A stretch of DNA of 64,000 nucleotides from Bauldia sp. (GCA_028284325.1 JANQRX010000003.1:124001-188000); one strand, 5' to 3'. Counted from the first letter of the stretch, positions 18,400 through 27,749 are shown. Notes: generated from the sequence alone by a model not told the origin. Made by a program: numbers and translations.

Positions 18400-19058
18400 G
18401 ATCGCCACAGCGGGCATCGGGGCGAAGCATTCAAGAGGGCCAGCAGCTCGTCATCCAGGAGCATGACGCTGAATGAGGCCCCGGCCATCTCCATCGATGT
18501 CGCGTAGTGGCCGACAAGCGAGAAGTCGATCGAGCCCGCTCGCGCTGAAAGAGCAGCGTGGATGCGCCGATACATGATGTACAGCTCATCCAGGGGCGTG
18601 GCGCCGAGGGAGTTGACCAGCACCGCAAATCGCGTGCCGTCGCTCGGTTCAAGGTCCTCGACAATGCGGTCGATCATCTCGTCGGCGATCTCGTCCGCAG
18701 GGCGGCCGGGCCCGCGCCACAGCCCCTTCTCGCCGTGGATGCCCATCCCCATCTCGATGGAGCCGCTGGCGAGCTCGAAGGTCGGCTCGCCGGCCTCGGG
18801 GATGGTGCACGCCGACAACGCGACGCCAATCGAACGACAACCGGCCATCGCCCGCTCCGTAACGGTCCGAACCTCCTCAAGCGAGCGGCCCTCTTCGGCG
18901 GCAGCGCCGGCAACTTTGAAGGCCAACACCAGTCCCGCGACGCCCCTCCGCGTGTCGGCCTGCTGCCGATCGGCGCTGGCCACGTCGTCGGCAACGATCA
19001 CCGTCGCGCATTCGATTCCGTTTTCCTTTGCAAGATCGCTCGCCATACCGAAGACCAT
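18396..19058 (-). pseudogene. dihydroxyacetone kinase DhaK-type subunit, 5'-truncated
   Basis: The frame encodes about 220 residues of the C-terminal two thirds of DhaK. Seen are TVIVADDVAS, RRGVAGLVLAFKVAGAAAEE, the GMGIHGEKG motif whose His binds dihydroxyacetone covalently, and VNSLGATPLDELYIMY. A normal DhaK is about 330 residues; the first ~115, with the other active-site His and Asp, are missing. The break lies about 130 bp from a tRNA-derived fragment. Together with the frameshifted DhaL partner this is a dead operon. Confidence 0.75.
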
Positions 19059-19184
19059 GGTGGCGCGCTTGACCAGCGCCGGCGGGTGCCGGTCTTACGT
19101 CGCCGGTGTGCCATCCATGAGGCCCGGAACTCCCGAAAAAACCAAACCGAGAACAAACATCGCAACAATATCAATGAGTTAGAG

Positions 19185-19233
19185 TGGCAGGGGAGGAGGG
19201 ACTTGAACCCCCGACACGCGGATTACGATTCCG
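19185..19233 (-). other. 3' tRNA fragment, probable attachment-site remnant
   Basis: Read on the minus strand, 19233-19185 gives an anticodon arm with loop ATCGTAA (anticodon CGT, Thr), a variable loop, a T-arm with GGTTCAAGTCC and an acceptor strand ending CCCCTGCCA. The D-arm and 5' acceptor strand are absent: upstream sequence turns at once into unrelated DNA. Such 3' tRNA halves are what integrating elements leave or carry at attachment sites. No integrase is nearby. The surrounding gaps 19059-19184 and 19234-19410 hold no gene; ORFs here reading RRDLNPRHADYDSG are translated tRNA sequence. Confidence 0.7.
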
Positions 19234-19410
19234 GCTTAACCCATATGTTTCAATTAGTTACGGCGGTGTGTGCCATTCGGCTCTGGCGGAGTTCGTGTCC
19301 ATATGTGGGATCGCTCGACAACCAGCGCAGTTCATTGAGGACTTGGGATTTCAAACCAGCCATTCGTCATACGCACCGGCCGCACCGCCACAGCCAAGAA
19401 CAGACGGACA

Positions 19411-20010
19411 TCAATCGGGAGCTCCGAAGTTGAGGCTGTCGGGGAGGTAGTTGAAGAGCTCCAGCCGCGGCGGCCTTCCGTTGCCCAATCGAAACGCGCT
19501 CAAGCTTGCAGGGGCGACGGGTGTGACATGAGCCGGACTGAGCCCGATGTAGCCTTGCAGGATCGCGCGGATCACGCCGCCATGGCAGACGACGAGGAGA
19601 TTCCGGCACGGAACGCGCCGCTCCGCCTCTATCACGCCGATGACCCGGTCGACGAAGTCCACCCAGGTTTCTCCGCGTGGCGGGGTCGATGTGCCGGCGC
19701 GCCAGCTCTGATAAGCCGCCTCGTCTTCGGCCTGTATCTCGTCAATTGCGCGACCCGTCCAATCGCCGACGTCGATCTCGCGTAGCTCTTCGGTGAGCCG
19801 TGGATTCTCCGCGCCGATCCGGTGCGCGGTTTCCCGCACACGTTCAAGATCGGACGACACCGCCCGGCAATAGCCGATCTCCTCAATCGTCGGACGCAAC
19901 GCGTCGGCTTGAAGCCCCCCCAAGTCGGACAAGCCGATATCCGCCTGGCCCTGCAGCCGCCGTTCGGCGTTCCACTCCGATTGTCCGTGCCGAACCAACA
20001 GCAAACGCAT
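19411..20010 (-). CDS. histidine phosphatase family protein
   Basis: This is a 199-residue cytoplasmic protein with the phosphohistidine motif LLLVRHGQSEWN at the N-terminus and the second His in LLVVCHGGVIRA. An acidic catalytic Glu lies in ELREIDVGDW. It is a phosphoglycerate mutase-like phosphatase (CobC/GpmB type), with no signal peptide. Its ATG overlaps the stop of the ABC ATPase (ATGA), so it is the last gene of the transporter operon. The context suggests dephosphorylation of an imported phosphorylated substrate, which is an inference. Confidence 0.85.
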   Translation of the reverse strand: MRLLLVRHGQSEWNAERRLQGQADIGLSDLGGLQADALRPTIEEIGYCRAVSSDLERVRETAHRIGAENPRLTEELREIDVGDWTGRAIDEIQAEDEAAYQSWRAGTSTPPRGETWVDFVDRVIGVIEAERRVPCRNLLVVCHGGVIRAILQGYIGLSPAHVTPVAPASLSAFRLGNGRPPRLELFNYLPDSLNFGAPD

Positions 20011-21068
20011 CAGCGGATCCTCTCGCCATCAGTGTCGAACCAGCAATCTGGACGGGGCGGCAGACAAAACTGAACGATGTCGCCGATCTGCACCGCAGGC
20101 AAACTGTCTACGATGGCGGTCAAGCGAAGCCCTTCTGCTAGTCCCGTAACCATCACGCGCCCCGCGATGGCGCTGGTCTCGACGAGTTCCATCGGCAAGG
20201 TGGTTTCACCCTCGCTGTCGCTTAGCTTCACCGATTCGGCGCGGTACATGGCCAGGCATCTGTCGGCGGGCGCGGTCAAAGGCATGAGTCGTCCGCCAAC
20301 CTTGTAGCTCGTCCCATTCTTGACCACCGGGACCATGTTGTTGGGCGGCGTGCCAACGAAGGTCGCGACGAAGGCCGTTTCAGGGTGGTCGATCAGGTTT
20401 TGGGGCTGGCCGAATTGCTGCACGCGCCCGTGGTTCATCACCGCCACGTGGGTCGCCATGGTCATTGCTTCGATCTGGTCATGGGTGACGTAGACCGTCG
20501 TCGCACCGGTCGCGCGGTGAAGCCGCTTCAGTTCGGTCCGCATCTCCACGCGCAGCTTTGCGTCGAGGTTCGACAACGGTTCATCAAACAGCAAGACGGA
20601 GGGCCTCGGCGCGATAGTGCGCGCGATGGCAACACGCTGTTGCTGTCCTCCGGAGATTTCGTTCGGGTACCGTTCAGCCAGTTGGCTGATGTCCAGGAGC
20701 CTTAGAACCTCCCCAACCCGGGCGGCACGATCCGCCTTTGGCATCTTCATGACTTTGAGGGGCCATTCGACATTGCCGCGCACGGACATGTGCGGCCAGA
20801 GTGCATAGGACTGGAACACCAGCCCGGAGTTGCGCTTGGCTGGATCGACGGCCCGGTTGCGATTCCCGTCCGACACGATCTGCGCGCCAAACACGATCTG
20901 CCCCTCGGAGGGTAGTTCGAGCCCGGCCAGCATCCGCAGAAGCGTGGTCTTGCCGCAGCCGGATGGCCCAAGCAGCACGAGGAAAGCGCCATCCGGAACC
21001 GACAACGACGCGGCCTTCACGGCCTCAATATCACCGAAGCGCTTCGTGAGATTACGAATTTCCAGCAT
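20010..21068 (-). CDS. ABC transporter ATPase (FbpC/AfuC/PotA-like)
   Basis: This is a 352-residue importer ATPase: Walker A GPSGCGKTT, signature ISGGQQQRVAIARTIA, Walker B VLLFDEPLSNLDAKLR, and a C-terminal TOBE-type regulatory domain (about 245-345) containing LAMYRAESVKLSD. It pairs with a fused two-domain permease as in ferric iron, thiamine and hexose-phosphate importers. It follows the permease with a 7-bp gap. Confidence 0.92.
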   Translation of the reverse strand: MLEIRNLTKRFGDIEAVKAASLSVPDGAFLVLLGPSGCGKTTLLRMLAGLELPSEGQIVFGAQIVSDGNRNRAVDPAKRNSGLVFQSYALWPHMSVRGNVEWPLKVMKMPKADRAARVGEVLRLLDISQLAERYPNEISGGQQQRVAIARTIAPRPSVLLFDEPLSNLDAKLRVEMRTELKRLHRATGATTVYVTHDQIEAMTMATHVAVMNHGRVQQFGQPQNLIDHPETAFVATFVGTPPNNMVPVVKNGTSYKVGGRLMPLTAPADRCLAMYRAESVKLSDSEGETTLPMELVETSAIAGRVMVTGLAEGLRLTAIVDSLPAVQIGDIVQFCLPPRPDCWFDTDGERIR

Positions 21069-21075
21069 GGAACCT

Positions 21076-22785
21076 TCAGTTCTGCAGCCAGGGCTGGGAT
21101 TTGGTTTGCAGCCGACTGGCGATCAGCGTAGCCGCGATTGAGATGAACAGGATCACAACCGTGATCGCGTTGGCGAATTGGCCGAAGCCCTCGGAGGCAT
21201 AGCGATAGGCCACGACCGACAGGACGGGCATAGTGGGCGTGAAGAGAAGCACCACCAGCGACAAGTCGCGAATGATCTTCACGAAGATAAGGATCCCGCC
21301 TGCGGCGAGGCCACGAATGGCCAGCGGCACCGTGATTGCGGCGAGCCTGCGCGCAAAGCTGGCGCCGGTGATCCGCGCACTTTCCTCGAGTTCGCCACCC
21401 ACCTGCTGGATCACGGCGCGGCCAGTCTGGACAGAGAAGGGCAACAGATAGGCCGTGCCGGCAATGACCAAGAGTGCGAAGGTTCCGTAAAGCGCAGGGA
21501 GCGGCCCGATAGGCGCGCCCAGATAAGCGATGTAGGCCGCACCGAACGCGATACCGGGCACCAGAAGCGGCAGGAAGCTGATCTGCGTGATTGCCGCCGA
21601 CAACCAGCCCTCTCGAAAGCGCGCCGTGGTGTACGAAGCCATCAGCCCCACGGCCATACCGGCGAAGGCAACGGCGAGCCCCAATCCCAGCGTGACTGCC
21701 AAGGCCCGGACAATGTCCTCGTTGTAGACGATGCCAGGCACGCCCTGCTCAAGTGATGGATCGCTCTGACCGATCCAGTAGTGCAGCGTCCACGCAGAAA
21801 AGAGGTTGGCCGATGACGGGGCAAGGCTTGACGCGGTCAGCACGATCGCCGGCACGACGGTGGAACTCAGCAGGATCACCATCGTCAGGGCGAAGAGTGG
21901 CCAGCGCGCGCCACGAAGATCGAAGCGTTTTGCCCGTCCGCCCTTGCCTGTAATCGTCGCGTACGACCGGCGGCCCGATACGATGCGGTTGCCAGCCCAG
22001 AGGAACGCGCCCGAAATCAGAACCAGCAGGACGCCGATCACATAGCCGCGCCCGACCTGGCCGACCTCGATCATGCCGAACAACCGTGTCGACAACGTCT
22101 GCATCCGCACCGGCAATCCCAGAAGCGCTGGCGTGGCGAAATTCGACACGGCACCGGCGAAGCACAGCGAGCCCGCTGCGACCAGCGCAGGCATGGTCAC
22201 CGGCAAGATGATCCCCATTAGTATGCGCCGCCCCTTGGCGCCCGCGATCTGAGCAGCCTCCACCAAATCCGAGTTCACCGTGGCCAGGGCCGCCGCGATG
22301 ATCGTGAATGCCAAGCTGAAATAGTGCAGTGTAAGCACGATCAAAGTCGGCACTATGCCCCAAGCCAGCCAGTCAGGGATGTCCATGCCCGACCCTTGCA
22401 GCCAGCCCACCTGACCACCGACCCGGTCGTTGCGGAACAGAGAGCCCCAGGCCAACGCGGCGGCAAACGACGGGATCATGAACGGCAGCGTGGCCATCAC
22501 GCCGATGGCCTTGCGGAGGGGCACGTTCGTCATGACCACCAGCCAGGCGAGGAAGCCGCCCACAAGGACGCAGCTCGTGGCCACAACCACGCCTATCAGC
22601 AGCGTGTTGGCCAACGGTTTGTAGAACAGATTGGTCGAGAGCCGACCCGTGAGCACGTCCGACCACGCTTTGATCGTGTCAGGCTGCAGAGTGAACAACA
22701 CCGTCCGGAGCAGCGGCAACACGATCAGCGCGATCAGCAGGGCCAGCACCACCGCCTTCAGCACTGTACTCTGTCGAAGGAACAC
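21076..22785 (-). CDS. ABC transporter permease, two fused domains (FbpB/AfuB type)
   Basis: This is a 569-residue protein with about twelve membrane segments arranged as two BPD_transp_1 domains. The two EAA-type coupling loops are visible as VEAAQIAGAKGRRILMGIIL (about residue 175) and EESARITGASFARRLAAITV (about 470). Fused permeases of this kind serve iron, thiamine, 2-aminoethylphosphonate or sugar-phosphate importers. It lies between the binding protein and the ATPase on the same strand. Confidence 0.9.
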   Translation of the reverse strand: MFLRQSTVLKAVVLALLIALIVLPLLRTVLFTLQPDTIKAWSDVLTGRLSTNLFYKPLANTLLIGVVVATSCVLVGGFLAWLVVMTNVPLRKAIGVMATLPFMIPSFAAALAWGSLFRNDRVGGQVGWLQGSGMDIPDWLAWGIVPTLIVLTLHYFSLAFTIIAAALATVNSDLVEAAQIAGAKGRRILMGIILPVTMPALVAAGSLCFAGAVSNFATPALLGLPVRMQTLSTRLFGMIEVGQVGRGYVIGVLLVLISGAFLWAGNRIVSGRRSYATITGKGGRAKRFDLRGARWPLFALTMVILLSSTVVPAIVLTASSLAPSSANLFSAWTLHYWIGQSDPSLEQGVPGIVYNEDIVRALAVTLGLGLAVAFAGMAVGLMASYTTARFREGWLSAAITQISFLPLLVPGIAFGAAYIAYLGAPIGPLPALYGTFALLVIAGTAYLLPFSVQTGRAVIQQVGGELEESARITGASFARRLAAITVPLAIRGLAAGGILIFVKIIRDLSLVVLLFTPTMPVLSVVAYRYASEGFGQFANAITVVILFISIAATLIASRLQTKSQPWLQN

Positions 22786-22882
22786 GCTCGTTCCTTACGC
22801 GCCCAAGGCCATGTCCGCCATCGAGATCATCCCAGGTTCTGGGGCGGACGTGTCGCAACGCCCACCCCTCCGGACTATTCGG

Positions 22883-24004
22883 CTATTGAAGCGTCAGGAT
22901 CAGATCACCAATCTCGGCGCGGATCGCCGCTGTCTCTGCCGGTGCAATTCGCCAGGCGGTGAATTCGTCGAGTGGCACTGCGTCCGGATGCGGCGGAATG
23001 TCGGTCCGCGTCACGTAATCCCCCGCGACATAGAAGGGGGCGAGCCCCGGTCCGCCGGTTTCGCTCTCATCGCCCATCAGGAAGTCGATCACGAGACGCG
23101 CGGCAGCGGGGTTGTTCGGCTCGGCCGTAAGCGCCAGCACGGCTGGAAAGATGATGCCGGGCGCGGGCTGCACACCGTTGGCGACCTGCAATGCCCAGCC
23201 CTCGTCTTCATTATCGCGGCGGTCGGAGTAACTGGTGAAGCCGACGGGCGGGTTCTCCTGCCCCATAGCCCCGACAGCGATATTCACATCGTCCGTGGAG
23301 CCCACGAGGATCACGTCATTGGCGAAGAGATCCATGATGAACTTCTCACCGGCATTGGCCGCGCCGTCCAGATCGATCGCCCGTCCGAACTGAGTCTCGT
23401 AAGCTGCGGCCATTTCGTCGGAGCGCAGCACGATCTCCGTCATCAGATCGAGGTAGTCGCCACGCTGCAGCGGGTCAACCATCACCACGCGGCCACGCCA
23501 CTCATCGGTCGTCAACTGCCAGAGGTTCGTGACAGGTGCACCGTCGGGATTGGCTTCTTCGTTATACATCAGCACCTTGGTCGACAGGCGCTGAGCCATA
23601 AGCGGGCTTTGATATTGTGCCGGCACGCGGTCGGCGACGCGCGGCGGCACGTAGGGTACGATGATCCCGGTCTCCAGCAGCTCGGTCAGTACCACCGGCG
23701 TGTCGGAGATGTAGATCACGTCGGCGTTGGTGACGCCCGCCTGCGCCTCGGCCCGAAGCCGCGCGATCTGCTCTGTCGAAGAGATATCAAAGCCTTGCAG
23801 GTCGATGCCCGGATAGGCCTCTTCGAATGCCTTTTCCACTTTGCCGATCCGGCTGGTAAAGGAATAGACGGTCAACGTGCCCTCTTCCTGAGCCAGAGGC
23901 AGCAGTTCTTCGGGGCCCATTTCGTTCAAGTGCCCGTCGGCCAGTGCAGCCGAAGACAAGAGAATGCCGATTGCGCTAAGGCGCGTGGCTTTCAGAACGT
24001 TCAT
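22883..24004 (-). CDS. ABC transporter substrate-binding protein (iron/organophosphate type)
   Basis: This is a 373-residue periplasmic protein with a signal peptide (LSAIGILLSSAALADG). The mature start TLTVYSFTSRIGKVEKAFEE and the segment ADVIYISDTPVVLTELLE are typical of the FbpA/AfuA/PhnS group. I do not see the paired Tyr-Tyr motif of iron-binding FbpA, so a ferric ligand is less likely. With an RpiR regulator and a histidine phosphatase in the same operon, a phosphorylated sugar or related organophosphate is a reasonable guess. Confidence 0.85.
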   Translation of the reverse strand: MNVLKATRLSAIGILLSSAALADGHLNEMGPEELLPLAQEEGTLTVYSFTSRIGKVEKAFEEAYPGIDLQGFDISSTEQIARLRAEAQAGVTNADVIYISDTPVVLTELLETGIIVPYVPPRVADRVPAQYQSPLMAQRLSTKVLMYNEEANPDGAPVTNLWQLTTDEWRGRVVMVDPLQRGDYLDLMTEIVLRSDEMAAAYETQFGRAIDLDGAANAGEKFIMDLFANDVILVGSTDDVNIAVGAMGQENPPVGFTSYSDRRDNEDEGWALQVANGVQPAPGIIFPAVLALTAEPNNPAAARLVIDFLMGDESETGGPGLAPFYVAGDYVTRTDIPPHPDAVPLDEFTAWRIAPAETAAIRAEIGDLILTLQ

Positions 24005-24027
24005 GCGATCCTCCCTTGGGTTTTTCG

Positions 24028-24864
24028 TTACTCGAAGCGCTCGATCAACTGTCCCAGCCGATCAAGCTTCTCCAGCGATTCCTTCTTCGCTGTGAGGCCG
24101 GCGGCGATGACGATCGCGTTGCATACCGTCATGGGCACGGTCAGGGTCTGGTACGCGTCGGGATCACCGGCGCGAGGCGCCGCCAGAAGGTGGTCGGGAC
24201 GGGGCGACAGAAGCGCGCCCGATTTGCCCGTAATCGTGATTGTCGTTGCCCCGACCTCCCGCGCCGTTTCGATCAGAGCGGCGTAGCCTCGGGGTGAGCG
24301 GCGGAAGGCAAAACTCAGCACGACGTCGCCCGCTCCAAGGCCCAGTATCTGTTCGGCCAGCCCCCGTGGGTTGGTGTCGAGCTGCTGGACTTGCTTGCCG
24401 AAGCGGCGGAAACGCTTGACCAACATCAGCGCCAGCACTTCGGCGTTGCCGTAGCCGTAGATGAAGATCCGGTTCGCTTTCATCAGCATGCCCGCGATGT
24501 CGGTAATCTGATCGGGACTAACGAAGTCTTCGATCCCGCCGAGCGCTTTCGCCTCATCGCGCGCCAGCTTGCCCAGGATCGTGTCGGACGTGCTCTCTGC
24601 AATGGTCCTTTCGAACCGGGTGGCAGTCTCGCGCGTGGCGATAAACTCCTCGCGTAGCGCGCCGCGGAAAGCCGCGTAGCTGTCGAATCCGAGTTTCTTC
24701 GCAAGCCGCGAGGCTGTCGCCTCATGGACGCCCACGGCCCTGGCCAGTTCGCCTGCTGTGCCGAGCGCTGCCGCGGTCGGGCTTTGGATTACGTTCTCCA
24801 CAAGCCGGCGCTCGCTTGGTGTCAGCGTCGCTGCCTGATCCGAGATTTTGTCGATGAGAGACAT
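24028..24864 (-). CDS. RpiR-family regulator with SIS domain
   Basis: This is a 278-residue regulator. The N-terminal HTH_6 domain has VGVHEATASRLAKKLGFDSY, and residues 120-255 form a SIS phosphosugar-binding fold (IFIYGYGNAEVLALMLVKRF, ATTITITGKSG). RpiR proteins sense sugar phosphates. It is the first gene of the transporter/phosphatase operon, 23 bp before the binding protein. The start at ATG 24864 has GGAG upstream and is preferred to the in-frame ATG at 24897. Confidence 0.9.
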   Translation of the reverse strand: MSLIDKISDQAATLTPSERRLVENVIQSPTAAALGTAGELARAVGVHEATASRLAKKLGFDSYAAFRGALREEFIATRETATRFERTIAESTSDTILGKLARDEAKALGGIEDFVSPDQITDIAGMLMKANRIFIYGYGNAEVLALMLVKRFRRFGKQVQQLDTNPRGLAEQILGLGAGDVVLSFAFRRSPRGYAALIETAREVGATTITITGKSGALLSPRPDHLLAAPRAGDPDAYQTLTVPMTVCNAIVIAAGLTAKKESLEKLDRLGQLIERFE

Positions 24865-25430
24865 GTACACTCCGCGAGCATGCATGACTTTTTGCACACA
24901 CTCTCACATTCTGCAAGTTTTCTTGCTGCTGTTGAGCTCCAATGACCGGTGTCAGAGAGCCGACCAGCGGGGGCGGACGACCGAGCTGCCGGCACGACAG
25001 GCGTCAAACAGAACACTTCAATCGTGGTCGACGCGCTCGTCAGCATCGGCCGGATCTCGCTTGCGAGCAGCTGGGCCGTTCACTGGCAGGATCGCGAACA
25101 AGTTCTCGATGCGGTCCGTGCGGTACTCGAAGCGACCGGCCGCTTTTAGATTGCCAGTAGTCCCAGGTGCCGGCGATCTCTGCTAGGCGCCGCCACGTAC
25201 TCGCAAAGGCCCACTCTAGCCAACTGGCGAAGCCCACCACGCCACCTCGATCGGGATTGCCCGCTCGCTACGCCGCACAGCGGCACTCGAGATGGGTGAT
25301 GGCTTACCGGAGTAGGCTCGCCCGGTGGGCAGACCGGGGATAACCGGCCGAGCAGCGCGTCAGGCGAATCGGCTGGAATAAACGTGGTTTCCGCGAACCG
25401 GGCTTTTGAGTGTTGTTTCAGTGTCGCATT
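24865..25430. other. gap without a recognised gene
   Basis: About 566 bp upstream of the RpiR gene hold its promoter and otherwise nothing I can support. A 66-codon plus-strand ORF at 24949-25149 and a minus-strand ORF at 25040-25240 cover part of it, but neither has a good ribosome site or recognisable family. Confidence 0.4.
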
Positions 25431-26357
25431 TCATGCCAACGCCCCAAGGCGTTTTGACTGGCGGCGCATGAGATCGTCAACCTCACGCATGGCTTCAGCC
25501 GTTAGGGTTGATCCGGGGCGCCTCTGTGCATCGCTGGCGATCTTGCCGCGCTGCTTCAGCACATATTTACGAACCGCAAGACCTACCCCCGGCTGCTGTT
25601 CGTAGCGGACCAGCGGCAGATAGGCGTCAAACATGTCTCGTGCCCGCTCCAAGTCGCCGCCGCCTGCGAGACTGGTCACGACCACCATCATCTCCGGAAA
25701 GCCGAACCCGGTCATTGCACCATCTGCACCACGCGCCATCTCTTCGGGAAGAAATCCGCCGCCATTGCCGCACAGAATCGACAGACGGCGCTGGCCGCTC
25801 GATTCGGACGTCCGGATCGCTGAGATCTTGGCGAGCCCGGGCCAATCCTCGTGCTTGAGCATCACCACGTCCGGCTGCTCGGCAACAATTCGCCCCAGCA
25901 CGCCGGGCGTAATATGGACGCCGGTGGCCAACGGAAAGTCTTGGACGACCAGTGGTACCCCCCGACCGGTCATCTCGGCGACATTGCCGTAATAGGTGAC
26001 GATCTGGTCATCGGTCTTCAGGCTCCCCGGCGGCGCCACCATAACGCCGGCAGCACCAAGGTCCATGACCGCCCTTGACAGTTCGCCGATCGCGGCAAGC
26101 CCCGGTGACGATACCCCCACGACGACAGGTCGGTCGCCGGACCGGGCGATGACGCGACGGGCAACGTCGATGCTTTCGGCCTGCGTCAGCTTCGGTGCTT
26201 CACCCATCATGCCGAGGATCGTCAATCCGTTGGCACCGGCCTCGAAGTAGAAATCCACGACCTTGTCGAGACTGTCGACATCGATGGAGCCATCATCGGC
26301 AAACGGCGTTACGGCGATAACGAAAACACCACGACTACGGTTGTCGATCAGCGGCAT
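25431..26357 (-). CDS. DapA-family lyase/aldolase
   Basis: This is a 308-residue TIM-barrel protein of the dihydrodipicolinate synthase/N-acetylneuraminate lyase family. It has VFVIAVTPFADDG at the start, GLTILGMMGEAPKL at the position of the usual GTTGE, and the Schiff-base Lys in DVVMLKHEDWPG. The altered GMMGE motif argues against a true DapA and for a catabolic aldolase or hydratase acting on a keto acid. It sits 27 bp after a hydantoinase-like gene in the same operon. Confidence 0.8.
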   Translation of the reverse strand: MPLIDNRSRGVFVIAVTPFADDGSIDVDSLDKVVDFYFEAGANGLTILGMMGEAPKLTQAESIDVARRVIARSGDRPVVVGVSSPGLAAIGELSRAVMDLGAAGVMVAPPGSLKTDDQIVTYYGNVAEMTGRGVPLVVQDFPLATGVHITPGVLGRIVAEQPDVVMLKHEDWPGLAKISAIRTSESSGQRRLSILCGNGGGFLPEEMARGADGAMTGFGFPEMMVVVTSLAGGGDLERARDMFDAYLPLVRYEQQPGVGLAVRKYVLKQRGKIASDAQRRPGSTLTAEAMREVDDLMRRQSKRLGALA

Positions 26358-26384
26358 GTTTCTGCTCCAAGCAGGTCGTTGATG

Positions 26385-27749
26385 TCAGGCGAACCAACCG
26401 CCATTTCCGCGTCCGACGTACTGGCCGTCACCCGGCGCATTCGCCACCAAAGTACCGTCCCAGGCCAAGCTTCCGCGGACATAGGTTCGTTCGACGCGGC
26501 CGTGGAACACACGACCGTCGAACGGACTCCATCGAAGGCCGTCATGCGCCGCCCCGGCGTCCCAGCGAACCTCGCCCCGCCGGAATATCGCAAGGTCCGC
26601 ATCCGCACCGACCTGTATCGCGCCCTTTTGCGGCCACAGACCAAAGAACTTCGCCGGAGACTCGGCAAGCAGCCGGGCCGTCAGCTGCGCTGCATCGAAA
26701 CCGGCTGTGTCGGCAGCCGTGTAGAAGGCCGGCAGCAAAGTTTCGACACCCGGAACACCCGCTCCGGCATCGAAGATCGATTCGGTGTGCTTGTCGTCGA
26801 TGGGCCAACTCGAGTGATCCGAGCTGACCAGCGCCACCTTGTCGTCGCGGACAACCTGCCAGAGGTCATCGATCGCACCGGGGCGGATCGGCGGATTCAC
26901 CTTCATGAGGGATCCAAGTTCACTGCCGTCTGTATCGGGATCGAACCAGAGATAGTGGACGCACAGTTCCCCGGTGGCACGGGCGCCGCGCCGTCGAGCG
27001 TCAGCCACAACATCAAAACCGCTACCCGTCGTGAGGTGAACCAGATGGGCGTGAGCGCCGGCGGCTGCGCCGATTTCAACGAACGCCGCGGTGGCGGCCA
27101 TCTCGGCAGCCAGCGGACGGCTCTCAGAATGCGCCGCAATACCGTCGCGGCCTAAGGCTTTGCTGTTGGCTATACCGGCCCTGACGATCTCCTGATCCTC
27201 GTTGTGGAGCCCGATCGGCAGATGGGTTGGCGCCAGCTTCTCCATGAGCGCCAGAATCCTGTCCGCCGGTATGCGGGGAAATCTCGTCGGGCTGCTCTCG
27301 AACGACGAGAGCTTGAACGCAACGACACCTGCAGCCACCAGACCGTCAACCTCATCCAGCGTCTGGTCCGGCATGATGGTCGCATAGAGCGCCATGTCGC
27401 AGTGGGCGAGATCCTCAATGGCGGCTCGCTTCGCTACAAAGCGGGACATATCGCTGAGCGGTGCCGGGTTGTCGTACGGCATGTCGACAAGCGTGGTCAC
27501 GCCGCCTGCGACGGCGGACCTGGTGGTCGACTCGATACCCGGCAATCCCCCGTAGCTGGTGGCGTGGGTCTGACCGTCAACCACGCCGGGAAAGATCAGT
27601 GCGTCACCGGCATCGTAGGCGTCAGGTGCAGCAGGCGGTTCGCCCTCGCCCAGCGCCGCGATCCGGCCGTCCCTGACCGTCAGCCAGCCACGCTGAAGGA
27701 GTCCGTCGGGAACAACAATGTGACCGGTTACCGTCAACTCCGCCGTCAT
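26385..27749 (-). CDS. cyclic amidohydrolase (hydantoinase/allantoinase-like)
   Basis: This is a 454-residue amidohydrolase. The carboxylated Lys is in VVAFKLSSFES, the metal His residues in IGLHNED and HLVHLTTGSG, and the catalytic Asp in LVSSDHSSW. The first metal motif reads DGQTHATS instead of DxHxH, so one His is replaced by Gln. ATG 27749 overlaps the racemase stop; the longer frame to 27878 lies inside that gene. With a hydantoin/Asp/Glu racemase beside it, ring opening of a hydantoin, allantoin-like or dihydropyrimidine compound is likely. Confidence 0.78.
   Translation of the reverse strand: MTAELTVTGHIVVPDGLLQRGWLTVRDGRIAALGEGEPPAAPDAYDAGDALIFPGVVDGQTHATSYGGLPGIESTTRSAVAGGVTTLVDMPYDNPAPLSDMSRFVAKRAAIEDLAHCDMALYATIMPDQTLDEVDGLVAAGVVAFKLSSFESSPTRFPRIPADRILALMEKLAPTHLPIGLHNEDQEIVRAGIANSKALGRDGIAAHSESRPLAAEMAATAAFVEIGAAAGAHAHLVHLTTGSGFDVVADARRRGARATGELCVHYLWFDPDTDGSELGSLMKVNPPIRPGAIDDLWQVVRDDKVALVSSDHSSWPIDDKHTESIFDAGAGVPGVETLLPAFYTAADTAGFDAAQLTARLLAESPAKFFGLWPQKGAIQVGADADLAIFRRGEVRWDAGAAHDGLRWSPFDGRVFHGRVERTYVRGSLAWDGTLVANAPGDGQYVGRGNGGWFA

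Noticed and set aside
18558-19450. Plus-strand ORFs ending in RRDLNPRHADYDSG-like or GLEPPTRGL-like sequence
   Set aside because: These phrases are translations of tRNA sequence, and the rest of the ORFs is antisense to the DhaK remnant.
24949-25149. 66-codon ORF upstream of the RpiR gene
   Set aside because: The middle looks protein-like, but there is no ribosome site or recognisable family, so it was not called.
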